In this document: positions 15,683-22,740 of the stretch, piece after piece
Numbering within the stretch: position 1 is the first letter of the stretch
Layout: every line of letters begins with the position of its first letter
Notes under the pieces: model-generated
Databases searched by the model: none
What the model was told of the DNA's origin: nothing
What the model saw: only the letters and a program-made list of their open reading frames with translations
Position numbers and translations under genes: made by a program
NCBI GenBank assembly: GCA_017542125.1
Contig: JAFXXU010000019.1
Location: 1-48,515, forward strand
Source: Ruminococcus sp.
GTDB lineage: Bacteria; Bacillota; Clostridia; Oscillospirales; Ruminococcaceae
Direction: 5' to 3'
DNA: 48,515 bases

Positions 15683-17797
15683 CTACTTGAAGGTCTTTTT
15701 ATTCTCATACATCAGAGCATCAGCTCTCTCAAATACGTCCTGAACTCTCATATCGTTCTCGATATTGAAATCGGAGATACCGCAGGCTACGGTCACCAGG
15801 CCGGAAGCCTTCTGCTTTTCCTGGATCGCATAGAAGCGCTCCATCAGCTTGCCGCGCTGCTCATAGTCTCTGCCCCGGACTATGACAGCGAACTCGTCGC
15901 CGCCGATACGGAAAACGGGGCTGTGGTCAAACACCTCACAGATTATGCTGCATCCGCTCTTGATATAGGCATCGCCGGCGTTGTGTCCCTGGGTATCGTT
16001 AACCTTCTTCAACCCGTTAAGATCGCAGATGACCACGGCGAACTCCTGCTGAGTGCCCTGGGAGATCTGCTCGTCTATCTCCATTTCGGTCTGAGCATAG
16101 GCTCTCTTGTTCTTGACGGAGGTGAGTGCGTCACGGTTCGCAAGATCCACGGCACTCTGATACTCCAGCTCCATACGCTTTGCTGCATCCACATTAGCCA
16201 CAGCCACGATGATATGGTCGGAATCCTCCTTTGCACGGACGGCGTAGAGGGAAACATACTGAGGCCTGCCGTCAAGGATGAGGCGGTAATTGATAAGGGT
16301 CTTTCCGTCCTCGCTGAGGCGTTTCAGCAGGTTCTCCTTCTTCATCGCCGCAAGCATCATGGGCAGATCGTCGGGATAGATATCAGTTACCATATTCCTT
16401 GCGGTATCGGCGAAGAAATCCTTGCCGACGGTGCCGATCTCCAGACGTGAATATTTTTCGCTGGCGCTGTACTCGGAATAAGCGTTGGTCTTGAGGTCAA
16501 CGTGGTATATGACCTCATACTGCAAAGCCAGAGCCATGGACATATCGGCAAAGGTGCGGTTCTCCTTTTCCATGGTCTGTTCGCGTTTCATCTGGGCATC
16601 TATGTTCTGCACGCCCATAATAATATGCTTGTTGTCGTTCTTCGGCTTGACTATGACCATATTCATATAGCAGTAGCCGGTGCCCAGCAGCTGCCTGTAT
16701 ATCAGGGAAATGGTGCCTTTATTTGCAAGCTCGGCGAGGAGGTGTTCCTTTTGCAGCTCGCCCAGCAGCTTCTCGGCATCGTGCCTGTGGATATATTTCT
16801 TTATATCCTCGGCAGAGGTCTTGAAGAAATCCGAGCCCTGCTTGGTGGTTCCCAGCTTGGCGTAATCGGCGCTGGAGCTGTACTGTGTATATTCGTTGGT
16901 CTCGGTATCTATGTAGTAGATGACCTCATACCGGCTTGAAAGGGCTGCTGCAATATGGCTGTAGGTCGCGATCTCATTTTCCTGACGTATCTGATCGTCG
17001 ATATTGCGAACACCCATAACTATCTTGTCCGAGTCGCCCTGCTTGAAGAAGGCTATGAGGTTCACATACTGGGTCCTGCCGTCGAGTATCTGGCGGTAGA
17101 CAATAGAAACGGTGCCGTTCTTGCGCAGCTCGGCAACAAGGGAATCCCTGTCGATCCTGTTAAGCAATGCTACGCGGTCATCGGGGTGGATGATCTTTTC
17201 AATATCGCGGCGGGACTTGCTGAAGAAGTCCTCACCGCCGTGGGGCAGCCCGAGCCTGTCATAGGTCTCGCTGGAGCTGTACTGGATATAATGGCCTGTC
17301 TCGATATCTATATGGTAGATGACCTCAAAAAGGCTTGCGAGAGATTCGGCGATCTCGGCGTAGATACGCCTTTCCTTTTCGTTCTCCAGCTCGCGGCGCT
17401 TCTGCTCGTCTATATTCTGCACGCCTATGATGATGCTCCTGTCACTTGCTCGGATAGTCTTTAAGAAGTGATAGCGGGGCTCGCCGCCGATATTCAGGCG
17501 GTAGGTCAGCGAGAAGGAGCTGCCGCCGTTAAGGGCGCGGGTAACCGCTTCCTTCCGGAACGCATTCAGGAAGTATTCCTGATCCTCCTCCCACACCTGC
17601 TCGCGGCAGTCACGGTGGACATCGCTGAAGAAATCCTCACCCGAAGACACCCGAACGAGCTCCTTGCTGTCCTTATCCGGGGAATACTCGGCGTAGCTGT
17701 CATCATCAGCGTTAATGACGAAAAGCCTGTTATAATCGCTGGCAAGAGCCAATGCAAAATTGACAAAGGAAACCGGGCTCCTGTTGTTTTCGGACAT
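15683..17797 (-). CDS. Diguanylate cyclase with four tandem PAS-like domains
   Basis: The 704-residue soluble protein has four successive related units of about 130 residues (about 1-130, 140-275, 280-410, 412-545). Each has a core like YHIDIETGHYIQYSSSETY, a DFF motif and an end like GVQNID, typical of PAS_3-like sensor folds. A GGDEF domain (about 555-704) follows with an intact signature RIGGDEFAVIV, so it should make c-di-GMP. No RxxD inhibitory site is seen five residues before GGDEF. No membrane segment is evident. The four units look like internal duplications. GGGAG precedes the ATG by 8 nt; a sigma-A promoter and a leader hairpin lie upstream. The ligand is unknown. Confidence 0.93.
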   Translation of the reverse strand: MSENNRSPVSFVNFALALASDYNRLFVINADDDSYAEYSPDKDSKELVRVSSGEDFFSDVHRDCREQVWEEDQEYFLNAFRKEAVTRALNGGSSFSLTYRLNIGGEPRYHFLKTIRASDRSIIIGVQNIDEQKRRELENEKERRIYAEIAESLASLFEVIYHIDIETGHYIQYSSSETYDRLGLPHGGEDFFSKSRRDIEKIIHPDDRVALLNRIDRDSLVAELRKNGTVSIVYRQILDGRTQYVNLIAFFKQGDSDKIVMGVRNIDDQIRQENEIATYSHIAAALSSRYEVIYYIDTETNEYTQYSSSADYAKLGTTKQGSDFFKTSAEDIKKYIHRHDAEKLLGELQKEHLLAELANKGTISLIYRQLLGTGYCYMNMVIVKPKNDNKHIIMGVQNIDAQMKREQTMEKENRTFADMSMALALQYEVIYHVDLKTNAYSEYSASEKYSRLEIGTVGKDFFADTARNMVTDIYPDDLPMMLAAMKKENLLKRLSEDGKTLINYRLILDGRPQYVSLYAVRAKEDSDHIIVAVANVDAAKRMELEYQSAVDLANRDALTSVKNKRAYAQTEMEIDEQISQGTQQEFAVVICDLNGLKKVNDTQGHNAGDAYIKSGCSIICEVFDHSPVFRIGGDEFAVIVRGRDYEQRGKLMERFYAIQEKQKASGLVTVACGISDFNIENDMRVQDVFERADALMYENKKTFK

Positions 17798-17815
17798 TTT
17801 ATCAACTCCCGACTG

Positions 17816-17836
17816 TCGGTCTTAAATAAAGACCGA
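17816..17836 (-). promoter_or_regulatory. Leader hairpin of the cyclase operon
   Basis: TCGGTCTT (17816-17823) and AAGACCGA (17829-17836) form an 8-bp stem with a 5-nt loop in the 5' leader. It ends about 8 nt before the ribosome site, so it could affect mRNA stability or translation. It does not resemble a c-di-GMP riboswitch. Confidence 0.4.
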
Positions 17837-17865
17837 TACATTTAGGCATAATAATACTTATATCA

Positions 17866-17894
17866 ATTATAACACATACAATACAACTATTCAA
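17866..17894 (-). promoter_or_regulatory. Sigma-A promoter of the c-di-GMP operon
   Basis: On the minus strand TTGAAT (17889-17894), 17 bp, TATAAT (17866-17871). This vegetative-type promoter predicts that the cyclase and phosphodiesterase are made in growing cells, before excision. Confidence 0.7.
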
Positions 17895-17975
17895 TGAAAT
17901 ATTGTAAGTTTTTATATAATTTTATAAAAAATATAACATATACCAACATATTTCTCTCGGCACTTCCCTTCCTCT

Positions 17976-18004
17976 GTCTATACTATGCCTTGCCCGCATA
18001 AAAT
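17976..18004 (+). promoter_or_regulatory. Candidate sigma-E promoter of the recombinase
   Basis: GTCTATA (17976-17982) and CATAAAAT (17997-18004) are 14 bp apart, resembling a sigma-E promoter. The skin recombinase gene spoIVCA of Bacillus is sigma-E dependent. The match is partial and remains a suggestion. Confidence 0.35.
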
Positions 18005-18033
18005 ATAGCAACACATCCGAAAGGGGCAGGAGT

Positions 18034-19020
18034 ATGCCAAACAGAAGGATAGCCATATACTCTCGAAAGTCAAAGTTCACCGGCAAGGGGGAGAGCATCG
18101 GCAACCAGGTAGAGATATGCCGCCGGGCAGCGGTCTCGCAGTACGGCGGCAGAGATGAGGATATAGTCGTCTTTGAGGACGAGGGCTTCTCCGGAGGCAG
18201 CACCAACCGCCCCCGCTTCCGGGAGATGCTGGAACGGTGCAGGGAGGGTGAATTCCGGCTGGTAATCTGCTACCGTCTCGACCGCATAAGCCGCAACACC
18301 GCCGACTTTGTCAGGACCTATGAGAGCCTGCGGGAGTGCGGGGTCTGCTTCCGCTCCGTGAGCGACAACATCGACGACACCACCCCTATGGGCAAGGCTA
18401 TGATGATGATATCCTCGGTGTTCGCACAGCTGGAGCGGGATATAATCGCTGAGCGGATAACAGATAATATGCTTGAGCTGGCCAAGCTGGGCCGCTGGCT
18501 GGGAGGACGCACTCCCGCCGGATACCGCAGCATTGCCACAGTGGGCAGCATAGCCTCCGACGGCAGAGAGCGCAAAGCCGTCAAGCTGGAGCTCATCGAA
18601 AGCGAGGCTGAGGATATCCGGCTGATATTCCGCAAATACATAGAGCTCCGCTCTCTGACGGCGCTCGCAGATCATCTTAAAGGCATGGGCATCAAAAGCA
18701 GGCTCGGGCGGGAGCACACCCGCGCCTCCCTCCGAGGTATACTTTCAAACCCGGTATATGTGATAAATGACATCCAAGCCTATGAGTGGTTCTCCCGGAG
18801 CGGGATGCAGCTCTACGCCGATGAGAGTGAGTTTGACGGTGAAAAGGGTATGCTCGCCTACAACAAGACCCGCCAGACCTCCGGTAAGGCGGTTAAGCAC
18901 AAGGCGCTCTCGGAATGGGTGGTAGCCGTGGGCAGGCACAGGGGGATAATCCCCGGAAACGAGTGGGCAGAGGTGCAGGAGCTGCTGGAACAGAACCGTT
19001 TGCGGCAGCATAGCAAATGA
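18034..19020 (+). CDS. Serine site-specific recombinase of the sigK element
   Basis: The 328-residue protein has a resolvase catalytic domain: IAIYSRKS with the nucleophilic Ser10, CYRLDRISRN, and FAQLERDIIAERITDNM. A recombinase domain follows (about residues 165-310; GGRTPAGYRS, RGILSNPVY). This is the SpoIVCA/XisF class that excises sporulation intervening elements. It is unusually short: large serine recombinases usually reach about 500 residues with a zinc ribbon and coiled coil, whereas this one ends after HRGIIPGNEW where the zinc ribbon would begin. The last codons lie in the right att repeat and the TGA (19018-19020) belongs to the sigK side, so excision would remove the stop. It is adjacent to sigK-3', the usual position for spoIVCA. 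Confidence 0.93.
   Translation: MPNRRIAIYSRKSKFTGKGESIGNQVEICRRAAVSQYGGRDEDIVVFEDEGFSGGSTNRPRFREMLERCREGEFRLVICYRLDRISRNTADFVRTYESLRECGVCFRSVSDNIDDTTPMGKAMMMISSVFAQLERDIIAERITDNMLELAKLGRWLGGRTPAGYRSIATVGSIASDGRERKAVKLELIESEAEDIRLIFRKYIELRSLTALADHLKGMGIKSRLGREHTRASLRGILSNPVYVINDIQAYEWFSRSGMQLYADESEFDGEKGMLAYNKTRQTSGKAVKHKALSEWVVAVGRHRGIIPGNEWAEVQELLEQNRLRQHSK
19001..19017 (+). repeat. Right recombination site (attR) of the sigK element
   Basis: TGCGGCAGCATAGC (19001-19014) is the exact reverse complement of the left inner repeat, followed by AAA (19015-19017), the tract shared with the left junction. It overlaps the final codons of the recombinase gene. Confidence 0.8.
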
Positions 19021-19375
19021 GATACTGATGCACTTCCGCTCCCTGCGGAAGACACAGAACGACGTCCACTTCGATGAGCCGATAGATACCGACAAGAACG
19101 GCAACAAGCTGACCCTCATCGACCTTATCGCAGACGATTGCTGCATAGACGATGAGGTAGAGCTGAGCGTATCCTCAAAGAAGCTCTATGAGCTTATAGA
19201 GACCCGCCTTCCGGATAGGGAGCGTGAGGTGATGATCCTGCGCTTCGGGCTCTACGGGCGCAGACCCTTGACACAAAGAGAGACCGCCCAGAAGCTGGGC
19301 ATCTCCCGCTCCTATGTTTCAAGAATAGAAAAAACCGCACTGGAAACGCTCAGGGAGCATTTCCGGTGCGGGTAG
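19018..19375 (+). CDS. sigK: Sporulation sigma factor SigK, 3' part
   Basis: The frame continues SigK from the codon completed at the junction: NEILMHFRSLRKTQNDVHF, then PIDTDKNGNKLTLIDLI, and region 4 with LPDREREVMILRFGLYG and the recognition helix QKLGISRSYVSRIEK. It lacks its own start signal; an internal ATG at 19028 has no ribosome site. With 13652-13983 it forms an intact 229-residue gene, near the 241 of Bacillus SigK. After excision in the mother cell it would direct late sporulation genes such as spoVFAB in this window. Its stop is one base from the convergent DUF1653 gene. Confidence 0.94.
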
Positions 19376-19376
19376 A

Positions 19377-19604
19377 TCATATCTTTTCAAAGCGTTTGAC
19401 GCTGCCGTCAAGCACGGGCTCGTTCCACATCTCCGCGGGGCGGACCCACAAAGCCTGCTCGCCGTAAAAAGCCCGGTAGACCACCATAGGCTCCAGCGTT
19501 TCGGAATGCCTTGCTATCCCGACGACCTCGTATTCGTTGCCCTTGTAATGGCGGTAGCGCCCGGGCTGTATCTCGTTGAGTGCCTGCTCGTAGGTCACGG
19601 TCAT
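19377..19604 (-). CDS. DUF1653 family protein
   Basis: The 75-residue protein fits DUF1653, small beta-rich proteins beginning with a PGRYRHYKGNEYEVVGIARHSE-like segment and containing VVYRAFYG and WVRPAEMW. Its function is not established. GAGGAGGA precedes the ATG, which overlaps the ybaK stop (ATGA), so it is the last gene of the radA-DUF4317-ybaK operon. Confidence 0.85.
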   Translation of the reverse strand: MTVTYEQALNEIQPGRYRHYKGNEYEVVGIARHSETLEPMVVYRAFYGEQALWVRPAEMWNEPVLDGSVKRFEKI

Positions 19605-20098
19605 TCCTCCTCGGCGGATACTATATCCGCAGACTTTATGCTGACGACCTTGCGGAGATCGTCAAGGGCTATCTCGATCTGCAGCCCCACTCTCCCGCCG
19701 CTGCAGAAGATGCTCCCGCAGCCCTCGGCGGAGCTGTCGATAAATGTGGGGTAGGACTTTTTCATCCCTATGGGGGAGCATCCACCGTGGACATAGCCTG
19801 TCAGCGGGAGCAGCTCCTTTGACTTTATCATCTCAACGGACTTCTCCCCTGCCGCCTTTGCTGCTTTTTTGAGATCCAGCTCCCTGGCGACAGGCACCAT
19901 AAAGACGTAATACTTCCCCGACCGCGGCGCCACTGTCACAAGGGTCTTGAATACCTTCTCCACAGGCTGACCCATAGCCCTGGCGATCTCCGCTCCCGAC
20001 ATCTCGGCGGGGAGGCCGTGGGCGTACTCGGTAAAGGGTATCTTCTTCTGTGCCAGCAGGCGCAGAGCATTCGTCCTATCGGACGCCTGGGCGCTCAC
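19601..20098 (-). CDS. Cys-tRNA(Pro)/Cys-tRNA(Cys) deacylase YbaK-like
   Basis: The 165-residue protein is of the YbaK/EbsC family. KVFKTLVT with the conserved Lys (about residues 49-56) and GGCSPIGMKK (about 104-113) are typical. It removes mischarged amino acids from tRNA. The start is GTG, overlapping the DUF4317 stop (GTGA) and lacking a good ribosome site of its own, so translation is probably coupled to the gene before it. Confidence 0.9.
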   Translation of the reverse strand: MSAQASDRTNALRLLAQKKIPFTEYAHGLPAEMSGAEIARAMGQPVEKVFKTLVTVAPRSGKYYVFMVPVARELDLKKAAKAAGEKSVEMIKSKELLPLTGYVHGGCSPIGMKKSYPTFIDSSAEGCGSIFCSGGRVGLQIEIALDDLRKVVSIKSADIVSAEEE

Positions 20099-21228
20099 TT
20101 GATATTTGTCGGCATACCGTTCACCGACACCTCCGGGTCATCCAGGGCGATGATAAGGCATTTGCGCCCCTCTATCGTTTCACAGCGCACCTTGTCCTGT
20201 GCGTCCTTGCCGATGTTTACGGTTATCGAGGGTGCGGTGAGCACTGTTTTTCTCTCGATGAGGTTCACGGCGGTCAGGGGCTTTTCACCCATTGCAGACT
20301 CGAACACCTTGGGCAGATGCTCCAGCTTTTCCTGGGTGATACCCGACTCCCAGAGTATATTTGAGAGCTCCTGCTTGCCGATGGTGGCGGGCTCGGTCTC
20401 GTGGGCTGTTCTGTCCACCAGCTCCGAGATCTTGTCATTGACGGTGGTGATAAGATCGTAGTCAAGCTCGTCGCCCACAACGTTCCCGAGGATAGCGTGG
20501 AAGGTCTCCTTCTCGTTCTTATAGGAGAGGACGAACTCACAGCCCAGCAGGTCATCCACCACGGAGGTGTTGGGCTTGTTGGCGTTCTTGGAGTAGACAA
20601 GCACGCCGTTTATATCTCCTCTTCTGTCGGAGAACAGGGGGAAGAGGAAGCCGTCAGAGGGCATACCGATAATGCGGTCGGCGGTGGTCTTCTTAACGAT
20701 GGAATTGGTCTCATCCGAGAAGATAAGGCCGTCGTATCTTATATCCACGGGGCATATGGCTGTAATGATGAAATTATAGTCATACTCCGATTCGGCATCG
20801 TCGGTCAGCTCGTCGTTTTTTGTCTTGTTGAGGACGCTGTAGGTGCAGTGAGCAGCAAAGATCGTGTAGGTGGAGACATATGCCACCTTCTCAACGATAT
20901 TTGAAAGGTAACTGTCCACCTTCTCCTGATCGGTGAGCTTGCTTTTGAGCAGGTCGTAGAGGTAGGGCTGCATACCGCCCTCCAGGTAAGCGTCCTTCGG
21001 GAAGGCGTATTCCTTCAGGTTGCGCCCGAAGGAGCCGGAGAGGGTCTTTTTGAGTATAGCCATTATCTGCTCGCTCTCGTCCTGGGGGAGAGCAGCGAAG
21101 AGGTCGTTTGACTTGTATTTGATGTTCTTCTCGCTGTCCACCAGCGCCGAGACCACCTGGCCTACGGTAAAGAAGCCGCTGCTCTCGGAAAAGTTCTTTT
21201 TGATCTCATTGATTTCTTTCTTGTTCAT
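20095..21228 (-). CDS. DUF4317 family protein
   Basis: This 377-residue protein matches DUF4317, found in gut Clostridia and of unknown function. The N-terminus (NKKEINEIKKNFSE) and CTYSVLNKTK region are typical. There is no signal peptide, membrane segment or obvious catalytic motif. The ATG follows GGAGG. It lies between radA (27 bp gap) and ybaK (overlap) in one transcription unit. Confidence 0.85.
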   Translation of the reverse strand: MNKKEINEIKKNFSESSGFFTVGQVVSALVDSEKNIKYKSNDLFAALPQDESEQIMAILKKTLSGSFGRNLKEYAFPKDAYLEGGMQPYLYDLLKSKLTDQEKVDSYLSNIVEKVAYVSTYTIFAAHCTYSVLNKTKNDELTDDAESEYDYNFIITAICPVDIRYDGLIFSDETNSIVKKTTADRIIGMPSDGFLFPLFSDRRGDINGVLVYSKNANKPNTSVVDDLLGCEFVLSYKNEKETFHAILGNVVGDELDYDLITTVNDKISELVDRTAHETEPATIGKQELSNILWESGITQEKLEHLPKVFESAMGEKPLTAVNLIERKTVLTAPSITVNIGKDAQDKVRCETIEGRKCLIIALDDPEVSVNGMPTNIK

Positions 21229-21255
21229 TGGTATCCTCCGGTGATAGAATTGCTG

Positions 21256-22629
21256 TTATTTTTCAAGGGCGTCAAAGGCCTTGCGCAGGCTGCTGACGCC
21301 TATGAGCTTTATTGAGTACCGGCTGCTGTCGATGCCCCGCAGGGACTGGACAGGCAGTATGCAGCGCTCAAAGCCCATTCTCTCCGCCTCGCGGATACGC
21401 TGCTCGGCATAGCTGATCGCTCTAAGCTCGCCGCCGAGGCCCAGCTCTCCGAAGGCTATGGTCTTCTCGTCAACGGGCTTGTCCCTGATGGCTGAATAGA
21501 GGGCTGCGGCAATGGAAAGATCCGCAGCGGGCTCATCCAGCTTGATGCCGCCCACGGCGTTGAGGTAGACATCCAGCCCACCGAAATAAAACCCGAGGCG
21601 CTTTTCAAGCACCGCGATTATAAGATAGAGGCGGTTGTAATCGAAGCCGTCGGAGGTGCGCCTGGGAGCCGAAAAGCTGCTCTTTGAAACAAGCGCCTGC
21701 ACCTCGGCAAGTATGGGACGGGAGCCCTCCATTATACAGGCGACGCATATGCCGGGAACATCCGTGGGCCTGCCCGAAAGCAGCAGCTGTGAGGGGTTCT
21801 CGATCTCTGCAAGTCCCCTGTCACGCATCTCAAAGACTCCTATCTCGTTGGTGGAGCCGAAACGGTTTTTAACGGCGCGGAGTATTCTGTAGGAGAGATT
21901 TCTCTGCCCCTCGAAATAGAGCACTGCGTCAACGATATGCTCCATTACTTTGGGTCCCGCGATAGCACCGTCCTTGTTGACGTGCCCGACGATGAAGAAA
22001 GGTATCTCCTCGGATTTGGCGGTGTGCATAAAGAGATTGGTACATTCCCTCACCTGGGTCACAGACCCTGCCGAGGAGGACAGCCCCTGTATCGTCATTG
22101 TCTGGATAGAGTCGATGATGACCACCTCGGGCTTTTCCTTTATGACTGCATCGCATACAGCCTCGCAGTCATTCTCGGCAAGCAGGTAGAGGTTCTCGGA
22201 ATCGACACCCAGGCGGGAGGCACGCAGCTTTATCTGGCGGCTGCTTTCCTCTCCCGACACATAGAGGATGGTATGGTCCTCACCGAGAAACTGGCATATT
22301 TGCAAAAGAATGGTGGACTTGCCGATGCCCGGCTCGCCGCCCAGCAGCACCAGGCTGCCCTTGACCAGCCCTCCGCCGAGGACTCGGTCAAGCTCACCGA
22401 GGCCTGTCTTGTATCTGACCTCATCCGCAGCGGCATCCACCGAAGCTATGCCTACTATCGAATCGGAAACATCCCTGACCGATCTTGCCTTCGGCTTGCC
22501 CGAGACCGAGACCGTGGGCATTGTCTCTTCAAATGTATTCCATTCGCCGCAGTCGGGACAGCGCCCGTTCCATTTTGAGGACTCATACCCGCACTGGCTG
22601 CACACATATATGGTTTTGCTCTTAGCCAA
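21256..22629 (-). CDS. radA: DNA repair protein RadA
   Basis: The 457-residue protein shows the full RadA layout: a four-Cys zinc finger (YVCSQCGYES and RCPDCGEW, residues 9-32), a RecA-like ATPase with Walker A GGEPGIGKST (about 97-106), the RadA signature KNRFGSTNE (about 256-264) and a Lon-like C-terminal domain. It promotes branch migration during recombinational repair. The start is TTG with AGGTGAT upstream. A consensus-like sigma-A promoter lies upstream and the gene heads a four-gene operon. Confidence 0.95.
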   Translation of the reverse strand: MAKSKTIYVCSQCGYESSKWNGRCPDCGEWNTFEETMPTVSVSGKPKARSVRDVSDSIVGIASVDAAADEVRYKTGLGELDRVLGGGLVKGSLVLLGGEPGIGKSTILLQICQFLGEDHTILYVSGEESSRQIKLRASRLGVDSENLYLLAENDCEAVCDAVIKEKPEVVIIDSIQTMTIQGLSSSAGSVTQVRECTNLFMHTAKSEEIPFFIVGHVNKDGAIAGPKVMEHIVDAVLYFEGQRNLSYRILRAVKNRFGSTNEIGVFEMRDRGLAEIENPSQLLLSGRPTDVPGICVACIMEGSRPILAEVQALVSKSSFSAPRRTSDGFDYNRLYLIIAVLEKRLGFYFGGLDVYLNAVGGIKLDEPAADLSIAAALYSAIRDKPVDEKTIAFGELGLGGELRAISYAEQRIREAERMGFERCILPVQSLRGIDSSRYSIKLIGVSSLRKAFDALEK

Positions 22630-22663
22630 GCTATCACCTGTTTCATAGTTTAATGACTATAAT

Positions 22664-22692
22664 ATTATATCACACCGCTGCGATTTTTTCAA
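22664..22692 (-). promoter_or_regulatory. Sigma-A promoter of the radA operon
   Basis: On the minus strand TTGAAA (22687-22692), 17 bp, TATAAT (22664-22669), about 35 bp before the radA start. Confidence 0.75.
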
Positions 22693-22695
22693 GCA

Positions 22696-22724
22696 GAATT
22701 TTCTCCCCGCAAATGTGCATAATA
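22696..22724 (+). promoter_or_regulatory. Possible forespore (sigma-F/G) promoter of the PBP gene
   Basis: GAATT (22696-22700) and CATAATA (22718-22724) are 17 bp apart. The -10 fits the known sigma-G consensus CATWHTA; the -35 misses one base and the spacing is one short. No vegetative promoter is evident. A weak hint only. Confidence 0.25.
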
Positions 22725-22740
22725 CAGGTGAGGTGATATT

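Larger units (their letters stand above)
13984..19017 (+). mobile_element. skin-like sigK intervening element (5034 bp)
   Basis: The segment splits sigK after codon 110. Deleting 13984-19017 fuses the halves in frame within an AAA shared by both junctions (13981-13983 and 19015-19017). Perfect 14-bp inverted repeats lie at the inner edges (13985-13998 and 19001-19014), so the excised circle would carry them around an A4 centre, as expected for a serine-recombinase attP. Contents: EAL phosphodiesterase and PAS-GGDEF cyclase genes (minus strand) and a serine recombinase (plus strand) whose stop codon straddles the right junction. Known skin elements of Bacillus subtilis (~48 kb) and Clostridioides difficile (~15 kb) are prophage-like; this one is tiny and carries signalling genes. 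No phage genes are present. Excision itself is inferred. Confidence 0.93.
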
